Assembly: GCF_031624635.1 (NCBI RefSeq)
Contig: NZ_JAMQOQ010000001.1
Coordinates: 434,001 to 498,000, forward strand
Source of the DNA: Halogeometricum sp. S3BR5-2
GTDB lineage: Archaea; Halobacteriota; Halobacteria; Halobacteriales; Haloferacaceae
Length of the DNA stretch: 64,000 nt
Reading direction: 5' to 3'
Position 1 is the stretch's first letter, and each line of letters opens with the position of its first letter. The position numbers and the translations under genes were made by a program. The notes below the pieces were generated by a model that was not told the DNA's origin, made no database searches, and saw only the letters and a list, made by a program, of their open reading frames with translations. Positions 26,945-34,619 of this stretch are shown piece by piece.

Positions 26945-27475
26945 CTAGTCCTTCCGCTTCACCACGTCGCCGAGCGTGGTCGTCGTCGACGACCCGCCGG
27001 ACCACTCGCTCTCCTCGTCGTCGCCGCCCTCCACGAGCGAGATTTCGAGCTTCCGTTCCAGTTTCTTCCGGACGTTGTCCGGCGGGAGGATGTCGGCGCG
27101 TTCGAGCTTGCGGATGAGACTCGCCTTCTCGTTGAGCGAGTTCGCGAGGTCCTCCTGGCTCATGCCGCGCTCCTCGCGGGCGTCGCGGATGCGGTCGTCG
27201 TAGTCGCCCGCTATCTCGTCCATGTCGTCGAACATGTCGCGCCGGCGCCGGGAGGACCCGCCGCCCGAGGAGGACCCGGAGCCCGACGAGTCGGACGACG
27301 AGGACGTCCCCGACGAACTCGACGTGGAGTACTTCGTCGAGCCGGAGGAACTCGACTCGGTGCGGACCTCGGTTCCGAACTGCGAACAGTCGTCACAGAG
27401 TTCGAGTTCGGCCCCTTCGACTTTGACCGTCGTGAGCGACGGTCGCTCCTTGCCGCACATTTCGCACTGGGGCAT
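26945..27475 (-). CDS. Multiprotein bridging factor aMBF1
   Basis: A 176-residue archaeal MBF1. An N-terminal zinc ribbon uses Cys4, Cys7, Cys27 and Cys30 (CEMC and CDDC); a long Ser/Gly linker (about 40-75) follows; then a Cro-type helix-turn-helix (residues about 90-150) with the core DRIRDAREERGMSQEDLANSLNEKASLIRKLERADILPP. MBF1 binds general transcription factors or ribosomes in archaea. The Ser-rich linker is longer than in many homologues. A TATA element sits 27 nt before the ATG, giving a leaderless mRNA, and the start is therefore well supported. Confidence 0.93.
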   Translation of the reverse strand: MPQCEMCGKERPSLTTVKVEGAELELCDDCSQFGTEVRTESSSSGSTKYSTSSSSGTSSSSDSSGSGSSSGGGSSRRRRDMFDDMDEIAGDYDDRIRDAREERGMSQEDLANSLNEKASLIRKLERADILPPDNVRKKLERKLEISLVEGGDDEESEWSGGSSTTTTLGDVVKRKD

Positions 27476-27498
27476 GGTGCGTGATAGTCGGAGGCGAC

Positions 27499-27506
27499 TT
27501 ATAAAA
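27499..27506 (-). promoter_or_regulatory. TATA element of the aMBF1 gene
   Basis: On the minus strand the box reads ttttataa, centred about 27 nt before the ATG. It is one of the clearest leaderless promoters in the window. Confidence 0.65.
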
Positions 27507-27568
27507 CGTGCGACGACGGCGATTCGGCGCTCGCCGAATCCGAATCTCGAACCCGACGTTCGTTTGCG

Positions 27569-28171
27569 TCAGGAGAGGTCCGACCACGCGCCCCAGAATC
27601 GCTGGAGCGCGGTGAAGTGGCCGATGACCGCGAAGAACGCCAACAGCCACCCGACTGGGGTGAGTCCGAGCACCGGCCGGGAAAAGGCCGCGGCGACGAA
27701 CGCGACGAGGCCGATGAGGGCCAGACGGTCCGCGCGGCCGACGAGGCCGCCGTACTGGCGGCCGAGGCCGACCGCTTGAATCTGCGTGCCGAGGTAGGAG
27801 GTCATCAGCACGCCCGTGACGGCGGCGAGGCCGAGGCCGTAGGAGTCGATGCCGGCGGCGAGGCCGACGAGCATGGCGATGTCGGCGTAGCGGTCGAGCA
27901 CGTGGTCTAACAGGTCGCCGCCGTCGGAGGAGACGCCCTGCGCGCGGGCGAGGGCGCCGTCGACGAGGTCTAACCAGCCGTTCAGGAAGACGAAGACGCC
28001 GCCGAGGGCGTACCACAGCGGCGTCCCGAGGTAGAACGCGACGCCGGCGGCGACGGCGAACGCGAAGGCGACGACGCTCACGCCGTCGGGCGAGAGGCCG
28101 AGTCGGTCCGCCGCGCCGACGAACGGGTCGAGCAGGCGGTCCGCGACGGAGCGGTACCGGTCGAGCGTCAT
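27569..28171 (-). CDS. CDP-alcohol phosphatidyltransferase family protein
   Basis: A 200-residue membrane enzyme with the complete family motif D-G-x2-A-R-x8-G-x3-D-x3-D, here DGALARAQGVSSDGGDLLDHVLD, including the four metal-binding Asp residues. Six hydrophobic helices surround it. Such enzymes join a CDP-lipid to an alcohol (inositol phosphate, glycerol phosphate or serine) to make archaeal phospholipids; the acceptor cannot be told from this motif. It follows the AMP-kinase-like gene after 10 nt and shares its operon with hisC. Confidence 0.88.
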   Translation of the reverse strand: MTLDRYRSVADRLLDPFVGAADRLGLSPDGVSVVAFAFAVAAGVAFYLGTPLWYALGGVFVFLNGWLDLVDGALARAQGVSSDGGDLLDHVLDRYADIAMLVGLAAGIDSYGLGLAAVTGVLMTSYLGTQIQAVGLGRQYGGLVGRADRLALIGLVAFVAAAFSRPVLGLTPVGWLLAFFAVIGHFTALQRFWGAWSDLS

Positions 28172-28181
28172 CGGGTTCGCC

Positions 28182-28697
28182 TCATAGGTAGTCGATGAAG
28201 TTCACGGCGCCCGCGCGGGGTTCCATCTCGCCCTCGATAGCGGCGACGACGTCGTCGGCGACGGCCTCGGGCGTCCGGTCGGTCGTGTCTATCTCGTACA
28301 CCGCCTCGGTCCCGAAGCGGTCGACCGCCTCGGAGAGAACGACGTCCAGCGCCTCGCTCTCGGCGTTCTCTCTCGCCTTGGCCTCGGACTCGCCGCGCTC
28401 TCGGAGGCGCGCTTCCAGCTCTTCGGGGTGACAGCGCAGGACGACGGCCTCGTCGGCGTCCAGCAGGTGCGAGAGGTGCGACTCCACGATGCCGTCCCAC
28501 TCGCCCAGCCACGACTCTATCGCCTCCACGTCGGCGACGAGCGAGTCGCGTTCGGCGTCGCGTTCGGTGTACAGTTTCTCGTCGCGTATCTCGTCGTTGA
28601 GGTGGACCACGTCGAGGCCGGTTCGCTCGGCGACGAGTTCGGAGACGGTGGTCTTGCCCGTGCCGGGCGTGCCGGTGAGGACGATGCGGCGCGTCAC
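28182..28697 (-). CDS. Archaeal adenylate-kinase-like NTPase (Fap7 type)
   Basis: A 171-residue P-loop kinase. The GTG start at 28697 overlaps the hisC stop by four bases (GTGA), which fixes it. Walker A GTPGTGKTT is at residues 9-17; DVVHLNDEIRDEKLY, then VESHLSHLL and RCHPEELEARLRERG match the AK6/Fap7 family, which has adenylate kinase activity and assists small-subunit rRNA processing in eukaryotes. The C-terminus ends AGAVNFIDYL, typical of the archaeal form. Function in lipid or histidine metabolism is not implied; co-transcription with hisC and the phosphatidyltransferase gene is common in haloarchaea. Confidence 0.88.
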   Translation of the reverse strand: MTRRIVLTGTPGTGKTTVSELVAERTGLDVVHLNDEIRDEKLYTERDAERDSLVADVEAIESWLGEWDGIVESHLSHLLDADEAVVLRCHPEELEARLRERGESEAKARENAESEALDVVLSEAVDRFGTEAVYEIDTTDRTPEAVADDVVAAIEGEMEPRAGAVNFIDYL

Positions 28698-29791
28698 GCC
28701 TCGGGGACCCCTGCATCTAGGTCGGCGATGACCTCGTTCAGCACCTCGACGGCGCGCCGCGTCTCCTCGCGCGTCCCGCAGGAGACGCGGACGCACTCGG
28801 GCAGACCGAAACTGCTCGTGTCGCGGACGATGACGCCCCGCTTCTGGGCCGCCTCGGCGACGGCGGACGCGTCGCCCACCTCCGCGAGGACGAAGTTGGC
28901 CCCGGAGGGCCACGTCTCTGCCTCGAGGTTAGCGCGGTAGTGCTCGCGGGCCCACTTCGCCGTCTCCACGGATTTCTCGACGTGTTCCTCGTCGCCGAGG
29001 GCGGCGAGGGCGGCCCGACAGGCCACCTCGCTCGCCGCGAACGGCGTGTTCACGCGGGCGTAGGCGTCGGCCCACTCCTCGGGGACGGCGGCGTAGCCGA
29101 TGCGGAGGCCGGCGAGGCCGAACGCCTTCGAGAACGTGCGCGTGACCGCGAGGTTGTCGTGTTCGGCGAGCAGTTCGATAGACGAGGGCTCGTCGCTGTA
29201 CTCGCCGTACGCCTCGTCGACGACGACCAGCGTCTCGTCGTCGACCGATTCGAGGAGTTCGACGATATCGTCGCGCGGCATCTCCGACCCCGTCGGGTTG
29301 TGCGGCGTCGTGACGTAGACGATGCGCTCGCCGTCGTAGGCGTCGAGCACTACTTCCGAGGTCTGCGCGAAGTCGTCGGCCTTCGAGAGGTCGTACTCGG
29401 CCACCTCGCCGTGGTGGTAGCGCGCGGACATGGGGTAGTAGGCGAAGCCCGGTTCCGGCGTGAGCACGCGGTCGCCCGGTTCGAGGAACGCCCGGGAGAG
29501 GTAGTCGAGGGCGCCGTCGGCGCCGGCGCTGACCCACACCTGCTCGGAGGCGAGGTCCCACCGCTCGGCCAACGCATCGGTGAGGTCCGTGTGCGAGGAC
29601 TTCGGGTAGACGTGCACCTCCGGGGCGGCGTCCTCGATGGCGGCCACCGCGTCGGGACTCGGCCCGTGCGGGTTCTCGTTCGAGGACAGTTTCGTCAACT
29701 CGTCGGGGTCCATCCCGAGTTCGCGGGCCACCTCTTCGGCGCCGCGTCCGGGTACGTACGCTTGGTGCGCGGAGAGGTCCCTCGGTCGCAT
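28694..29791 (-). CDS. hisC: Histidinol-phosphate aminotransferase
   Basis: A 365-residue class I/II aminotransferase of the HisC type, performing the seventh step of histidine synthesis with pyridoxal phosphate. Characteristic parts are LSSNENPHGPSP near the N-terminus, SAGADGALDYLSRAF for the cofactor phosphate, YVTTPHNPTGSEMPRDDI, VVVDEAYGEYSDEPS with the ring Asp, and the Lys-containing RTFSKAFGLAGLRIGYA. It is the first gene of the three-gene operon and its stop overlaps the next start. Confidence 0.94.
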   Translation of the reverse strand: MRPRDLSAHQAYVPGRGAEEVARELGMDPDELTKLSSNENPHGPSPDAVAAIEDAAPEVHVYPKSSHTDLTDALAERWDLASEQVWVSAGADGALDYLSRAFLEPGDRVLTPEPGFAYYPMSARYHHGEVAEYDLSKADDFAQTSEVVLDAYDGERIVYVTTPHNPTGSEMPRDDIVELLESVDDETLVVVDEAYGEYSDEPSSIELLAEHDNLAVTRTFSKAFGLAGLRIGYAAVPEEWADAYARVNTPFAASEVACRAALAALGDEEHVEKSVETAKWAREHYRANLEAETWPSGANFVLAEVGDASAVAEAAQKRGVIVRDTSSFGLPECVRVSCGTREETRRAVEVLNEVIADLDAGVPEA

Positions 29792-30210
29792 GGTCGAACG
29801 ATGCCGCCGGCGGTTCTTAAGGGTGCTTACACCGGACGGCGACTCGAACGAACACGAGAGCGGACGAATCGCTCCCGCGGTCGAGCAATCCTCGAAAGCC
29901 CCCTCCCGCTCGACGGCTGCGACTCGCTGCGGTCCTCGTCGCTCACTCGCTGCGCTCGTTCGCTCCTGCGGTCCTTACTTCGTCTCGCTCGTCGAGCGCT
30001 CGGCCCCTTTCAGCCCCGCCCGCGGCGGTTCCACGTCGAGCCGTCGTCGAACGAACGACACCGAGTGTCACGTCCAGTGGTTCGGTCGACAACAGACGCG
30101 TCGCACGCGTGAACCGCCGGCCACGCCGAAGCAAGAGGGCTGTGATATCTCTGACTTGATAGTCGGGGCGGTCAGAGCGCGGTTCGCGGGACGCCGAATG
30201 CGAGCGTCGC
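29792..30210. other. Intergenic region with haloarchaeal repeat
   Basis: No convincing protein frame lies in these 419 nt between the divergently read hisC operon and the acylpyruvase-type gene. Open frames here are Arg/Ser-rich on both strands and look like composition artefacts. The middle holds the repeat described separately. Towards 30150 an AT-rich patch (gtgatatctctgacttgatag) might be a terminator or promoter, but I cannot fix direction. Confidence 0.5.
29891..30024. repeat. Mosaic CTCGCTGCGGTC-type intergenic repeat
   Basis: The sequence actcgctgcg occurs at 29922-29931 and again at 29945-29954, and tgcggtcct at 29928-29936 and 29967-29975. They are surrounded by further cgctc/ctcgtc half-copies and flanked by ctcgaaagcccc on the left and cccctttcag on the right. 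From memory, cassettes built of the same words with the same flanks are common between haloarchaeal genes. Whether they are mobile, transcribed or structural is unknown. Confidence 0.5.
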
Positions 30211-30942
30211 TTACGGCACGCGCACGTCGTGTTCGAGGACGCCGACGCCCTCGACTTCGACTTCGACGCTGTCGCCGTCCGAGAGGGCGCCCACGCCCGC
30301 GGGCGTGCCCGTCGATATCACGTCGCCGGGTTCCAGCGTCACGTACGCCGTTATCTCCTCGATGAGTTCGGGAATCGAGAAAATCATGTGCTCGATGGTC
30401 GAGGACTGCTTCGTCTCGCCGTTGACGCGGAGTTCGACGGCGGCGTCGTCGGGCACCTCGTCGGGCGTCGCGAGGACGGGGCCGAGGGGCGCGGAGTTGT
30501 CGAACGCCTTCCCGCGCACCCAGTTCTGCTCCTCGTTCTGGTCGTCGCGGTTCGAGATGTCGTTCATGCAGGTGTAGCCGGCGACGTAGTCCATCGCGTC
30601 CTCGGCGTCGACGTCGCGGGCCTGCGCCCCGATGACGACGGCGAGTTCGGCCTCCCAGTCGATTCGCTCCTTCCCCTCCGGAACGGTCACGGTGTCGCCG
30701 TGGGACGCCAGCGCGTTCGGCGGTTTGAGAAAGAGCAGCGGTCGGTCCGGCAGGTCGTTGTCCATCTCGTCGGCGTGCTCGGCGTAGTTGCGGCCGATGC
30801 AGACCAGTTTCGTCGGTTCGCAGGGGGGAAGGACGTCCACCTCGTCGAGCGAGTACGTCCGGTCTGCGAAGGAGACGCCGTCGTCGTGCCACTGGCCGTC
30901 GCGGACCGAACCCGCCGGGTCGCGGAAGCGCACGCGGTGCAT
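30211..30942 (-). CDS. Fumarylacetoacetate hydrolase family protein
   Basis: A 243-residue FAH-fold enzyme. It has the family phrases VCIGRNYAEHADEM and FLKPPNALASHGDTV, the metal-binding segment RIDWEAELAVVIGAQARDVD, GYTCMNDISNRDDQ, KAFDNSAPLGPVL and the closing GDVISTGTPAGVGAL. The size and motif set fit acylpyruvase (FAHD1-like) or oxaloacetate decarboxylase types rather than true fumarylacetoacetase. A single-gene unit with its own upstream region; substrate not determinable. Confidence 0.9.
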   Translation of the reverse strand: MHRVRFRDPAGSVRDGQWHDDGVSFADRTYSLDEVDVLPPCEPTKLVCIGRNYAEHADEMDNDLPDRPLLFLKPPNALASHGDTVTVPEGKERIDWEAELAVVIGAQARDVDAEDAMDYVAGYTCMNDISNRDDQNEEQNWVRGKAFDNSAPLGPVLATPDEVPDDAAVELRVNGETKQSSTIEHMIFSIPELIEEITAYVTLEPGDVISTGTPAGVGALSDGDSVEVEVEGVGVLEHDVRVP

Positions 30943-31014
30943 GGACGCCGTGTCACCCCGCGGCGGTTTCGTTCTTTCCTTCGCGGAAAATCGTCCGGTT
31001 TCCCCTCGGCCCGT

Positions 31015-31695
31015 TCACTGCGTGCTCGGCGACGGTTGCGGGAGTTGAGGGATGAGCCACGCGAGGAAGGCGTCCTGACTCCGCGACTGCACCCACACCG
31101 TGCCGCTGCCGCCGAACTCGCAGACGAGGCCCTCGCCGCTGGTCAGCGTCGAGCGGATGCCGCCGACGCGCCGGACGGTGAACTCGGCGGTGTCCTCGAA
31201 GGCGACGACGTGGCCCGTGTCGACGACGAAGGAGTCCCGGTCGTCCAGCGATATCTCCTCGATGGCGCCGTAACTCGATAGGAACAGCGGACCCGTCCCG
31301 GTCACCTTGAGGAGGAAGAGCCCCTCGCCGCCGAAGAACGTCCGCGCGCCGCCGAACTCCGTGTCCACGTCGAGGCCCGCGTCGCCCGCGAGATACGACC
31401 CCGACTGGACGTACAGCGTCTCGCCGCCGAGTTCGACGTGGGAGATATCGCCCGGCAACGGCGGGGCGAACTGGACGTCGCCCGGCGCCGCCGCGCGGAA
31501 CGTGTTCTGAAAGAAGCTCTCGCCGCCGAAGGCGCGCCTGATGGACTTCAGAAACCCGCCCGTGGCGTTCGTCTCCATCTCGATGCCGGTGTCGTGGCTC
31601 ACCATCGCGCCCGACTCCGCGCGGAGCGACTCGCCCTCCTCCAAGGAGACGGTCAAGAGGGCGAACGACGGTCTGGCGGATACCTCGTGTCCCAT
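31015..31695 (-). CDS. TIGR00266/AIM24 family protein
   Basis: A 226-residue beta-rich protein of the AIM24 (TIGR00266) family. The repeats are visible as [49 protein letters not shown], which is the standard opening of the family, and [41 protein letters not shown] in the middle. The double-stranded helix fold has no known catalytic residues. The start is near a run of purines at 31695. It is divergent from the metallo-hydrolase gene, with 148 nt of shared upstream sequence. Function unknown. Confidence 0.88.
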   Translation of the reverse strand: MGHEVSARPSFALLTVSLEEGESLRAESGAMVSHDTGIEMETNATGGFLKSIRRAFGGESFFQNTFRAAAPGDVQFAPPLPGDISHVELGGETLYVQSGSYLAGDAGLDVDTEFGGARTFFGGEGLFLLKVTGTGPLFLSSYGAIEEISLDDRDSFVVDTGHVVAFEDTAEFTVRRVGGIRSTLTSGEGLVCEFGGSGTVWVQSRSQDAFLAWLIPQLPQPSPSTQ

Positions 31696-31843
31696 ACCGC
31701 ACCGGTGGACGTGTCAGCTGAAGAATCTACTTTCGGTCCACCGGAGTGTCGGCCGGCGGCGACTGTCCGCCTCCGGTGAAACGGGAAGACCCTTCGTCGG
31801 CCATTTGGATTTATGCGCCCCACGGCGCAACTACCGGACGACT

Positions 31844-32566
31844 ATGACGATGGAACTCACCTGGCACGGTCACTCCACCTGGCACGTCGACGTCGACGGC
31901 ACGACGTTCCTCATCGACCCGTTCTTCGACAACCCGTTCACGGACCTCTCGCCGTCGGACGTGGAGGACCCCGACTACCTCCTGTTGACGCACAGCCACG
32001 CCGACCACATCTCCGACGCCGGCGCGTTCACCGACGCGACGGTGGTGGGCGTCCCCGAACTCACCGGCTACATGGAGGACGAGGAGGGCTTCACCGACAG
32101 CATCGGCATGAACATGGGCGGCACCGTCGAGTGCGGCGACGCGTTCGTCACGATGCACCGCGCCGACCACACGAACGGCCTCAACACGAGTTACGAGAAC
32201 GACTTCGGGGTGCCCGTCGGCTTCCTCCTCAGCGACAAGAAGCCGACGCAGGAGTCCGACGCCGACGCGACGACGTTCTACCACGCCGGCGACACCGGTC
32301 TGATGTCCGAGATGAAAGACGTCATCGGCCCGTACCTCGAACCCGACGCGGCCGCCCTGCCGTGCGGCGACCACTTCACGATGGGGCCGGTGCAGGCCGC
32401 CATCGCCGTCGACTGGTTGGACGTCGACCACGCGTTCCCGATGCACTACGACACGTTCCCGCCGGTCGAAATCGACGTCGACGACTTCGAGCGCGAGGTC
32501 AAAGCGACCGGTTCGAGCGCCGAGGTGCACGTCCTCGACGGCGACGAGGCGTTCACGCTGGAGTAA
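31844..32566 (+). CDS. Metallo-beta-lactamase fold hydrolase (UPF0173 type)
   Basis: A 240-residue single-domain metallo-hydrolase. The metal site HSHADH is at residues 50-55, with later ligands in HRADHTNG and FYHAGDTGL, and the closing MHYDTFPP. The compact form without RNA-binding insert fits the UPF0173 group. A TATA-like ggatttatg lies about 28-34 nt upstream of the ATG at 31844, consistent with a leaderless mRNA; a second ATG two codons later is equally possible. Substrate unknown. Confidence 0.88.
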   Translation: MTMELTWHGHSTWHVDVDGTTFLIDPFFDNPFTDLSPSDVEDPDYLLLTHSHADHISDAGAFTDATVVGVPELTGYMEDEEGFTDSIGMNMGGTVECGDAFVTMHRADHTNGLNTSYENDFGVPVGFLLSDKKPTQESDADATTFYHAGDTGLMSEMKDVIGPYLEPDAAALPCGDHFTMGPVQAAIAVDWLDVDHAFPMHYDTFPPVEIDVDDFEREVKATGSSAEVHVLDGDEAFTLE

Positions 32567-32712
32567 CCGGCGCGACGCCTCCCGACCCGATTTCTTTAGC
32601 GACGCAGCGTCCGAGCGGCGCATCTATCACTTTAGACAGAAAGTAATTATATTCGATAAGTATACGTGAGCCGGAATCGAACTCCCCGAGAAGAAGGGGG
32701 AGACGCAGTCGG

Positions 32713-34395
32713 GTGAAACTACAGACGAAGCTGGCCGTCGTGCTCGTGGCGGTCACGCTGATACTGAGCGGCGCCACCTACGGCGGGTTGGAACTGTACA
32801 AACAGGAGGAGCTTCAGCGCAGCGAGTCGGCCGTCGAGGAGTCCGCTTCGCTCGGCGCCTCGCAGGTCGCCTCCTCGCTCGACGAGCGCGCCGATTACAT
32901 CGGGTACGTCGCCTCCCAGCCGGAGGTGTCGAACTTCTCGGACAACGCGGCGGTGATAGACGGTATCGTCGACAACAGCCGCTTCTCGGCGGTGCAGGTG
33001 GTCGACGCGAACGGCACCGTTCTCGCGTTCGACGGGCAGATAGACAGGTCGGTCCGCGAGGCGACCATCGGCGCCGACGTGAGCGACGAGGACTACTTCA
33101 CCGCCGCCCGCTACCGCGGGTCGGCCGTCTCCGACCCGGAGTACGTCCCCGCGCGCGACCAACATCTCGTCGTCGTCAGCGCGCCGATACTGCGCGAGGG
33201 GCGCGTCGTCGGCGTGCTGGCGGCCTCGACGTACGTCTCGACGGACACGTTCCTCGAACCGGTCGCGCCGCTGGCGCGCCACGACCAGCGCGTCACCGTC
33301 ACCGCCGGCGACGCGGTGCTGTACGAGAGCCGGGAGCCGTTCGAGCGCGCGATGACGGGGCGGGCCGCCGTCGAACCGTACGGGTGGACCGTCACCGTCG
33401 AACGCGACCGGGCGGGCCTCGACGCGCGGATTCGGACGCTCGGCGTCGCGCAGGGCGTGGGGCTGCTGTCGGTGCTGTTGCTCGTCGGACTGCTCGGGTG
33501 GACCGAACACCGCACGACGCTGGGGCAGACCCGACGGCTGCTCGACGGGTTCGAGGCGCTCCGGGCGGGCGAGTACGACCGCACGCTCGACCTCCGGTCG
33601 GCCGAGGAGTGGGTGCAGATCAGCGACGGGTTCAACGCGCTCTCGGCCGGTCTCGACGAGCGCGAGACGGCGGTTCGAGAGCGCGAGCAGCGACTCGGCG
33701 TCCTGAACCGCGTCCTCCGGCACAACGTCAGAAACGAGATGAACGTCGTCCTCGGCTACGCCGACGTCGTCGCCTCGCGGGCGGAGGACCCCGAGACGGT
33801 GCGGGCGGCCGAGACGATACTCCGACGCGGGGAGCGCCTCGTCGCGGTCAGCGAGAAGGCGCGCGTGTTCGACCGGCGCCTCGACGAGACCGACCCCGTC
33901 GCGCTGGACCTCGTGGCCGTCGTGGAGAGCGTCCTCGCGGACGCGGCGTCGGAGCACCCCGAAGCCGACCTGACGGCGACGGCCCCCGAGTCGCTCGGCG
34001 TCCGCGCCGTCCCCGGCATCGAGGACGCGGTCCGAAACGTCGTCGAGAACGCGTGTCTCCACCACGACGGCGTCCCGTCCGTCGGCGTCGGCATCGGCGT
34101 CGACGGCGGGGAGGCGACGGTGACCGTCGCGGACGACGGGCCGGGCATCCCCGAGCACGAGCGGTCGGTGCTCGCCGAGGGGGAGGAGACGGCGCTGGAC
34201 CACGGTAGCGGCATCGGCCTCTGGGTGACGAAGTGGCTCGTCGGTCGCTCCGGCGGGTCCGTCGCGTTCGCGGAGAACGACCCCCGCGGGAGCGTCGTCA
34301 CGCTCCGACTACCGCTCGCGGACCGAGCGGACGGAACGGAGGACGCGGACGGCGGCGACGAGACGGACGACGCGGGCGGGTCGGAGCGGCGGTAG
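32713..34395 (+). CDS. Sensor histidine kinase with extracellular dCache-like domain
   Basis: A 560-residue membrane sensor starting at GTG. Transmembrane helix 1 (residues 6-25), an extracellular domain of about 220 residues with Cache-like strands (VVDANGTVLAFDGQIDRSV, LVVVSAPILREGRVVGVLAAS), helix 2 (about 247-266) and a HAMP-like segment precede the kinase. The phosphorylation site is His337 in LRHNVRNEMNVV, the haloarchaeal H-box variant; the N box NVVENACLHHDG is near 441-452, and the ATP lid region DDGPGIPE and GSGIGLWV follow. The acidic tail is disordered. No response regulator gene is adjacent, so it is an orphan kinase. AT-rich DNA upstream (atttatattcgataagtata region) holds the promoter. 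Confidence 0.9.
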   Translation: MKLQTKLAVVLVAVTLILSGATYGGLELYKQEELQRSESAVEESASLGASQVASSLDERADYIGYVASQPEVSNFSDNAAVIDGIVDNSRFSAVQVVDANGTVLAFDGQIDRSVREATIGADVSDEDYFTAARYRGSAVSDPEYVPARDQHLVVVSAPILREGRVVGVLAASTYVSTDTFLEPVAPLARHDQRVTVTAGDAVLYESREPFERAMTGRAAVEPYGWTVTVERDRAGLDARIRTLGVAQGVGLLSVLLLVGLLGWTEHRTTLGQTRRLLDGFEALRAGEYDRTLDLRSAEEWVQISDGFNALSAGLDERETAVREREQRLGVLNRVLRHNVRNEMNVVLGYADVVASRAEDPETVRAAETILRRGERLVAVSEKARVFDRRLDETDPVALDLVAVVESVLADAASEHPEADLTATAPESLGVRAVPGIEDAVRNVVENACLHHDGVPSVGVGIGVDGGEATVTVADDGPGIPEHERSVLAEGEETALDHGSGIGLWVTKWLVGRSGGSVAFAENDPRGSVVTLRLPLADRADGTEDADGGDETDDAGGSERR

Positions 34396-34619
34396 TCTCG
34401 TCTCGCGCGCGGGACGACGGGGGGCGCCGCCGAGAACTCGTCTCCGCCGTCGGATTCGGTTCGGGACCCGAACGACCGGGCCGCCGACTAAAGATTTCTA
34501 CCGTCCGGAAACGCGCCCTCTCGAACGTCGAACGTCGAGCGCGCTCCGCGCACTTTTGCTTCGGGACTGCGAGCCGAGAAACCGTAGCCGAAGAGAAAGA
34601 GATGCGAGGCGGCGCCGAC

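Noticed and set aside
30150-30210. Rho-independent-type terminator downstream of the FAH gene
   Set aside because: The AT-rich patch has no stem of convincing length and archaeal termination does not need one, so I do not call it.
29637-30365. Open frame across the repeat cassette and into the FAH gene
   Set aside because: It runs antisense to two real genes and consists of Arg/Ser-rich sequence generated by the repeat.
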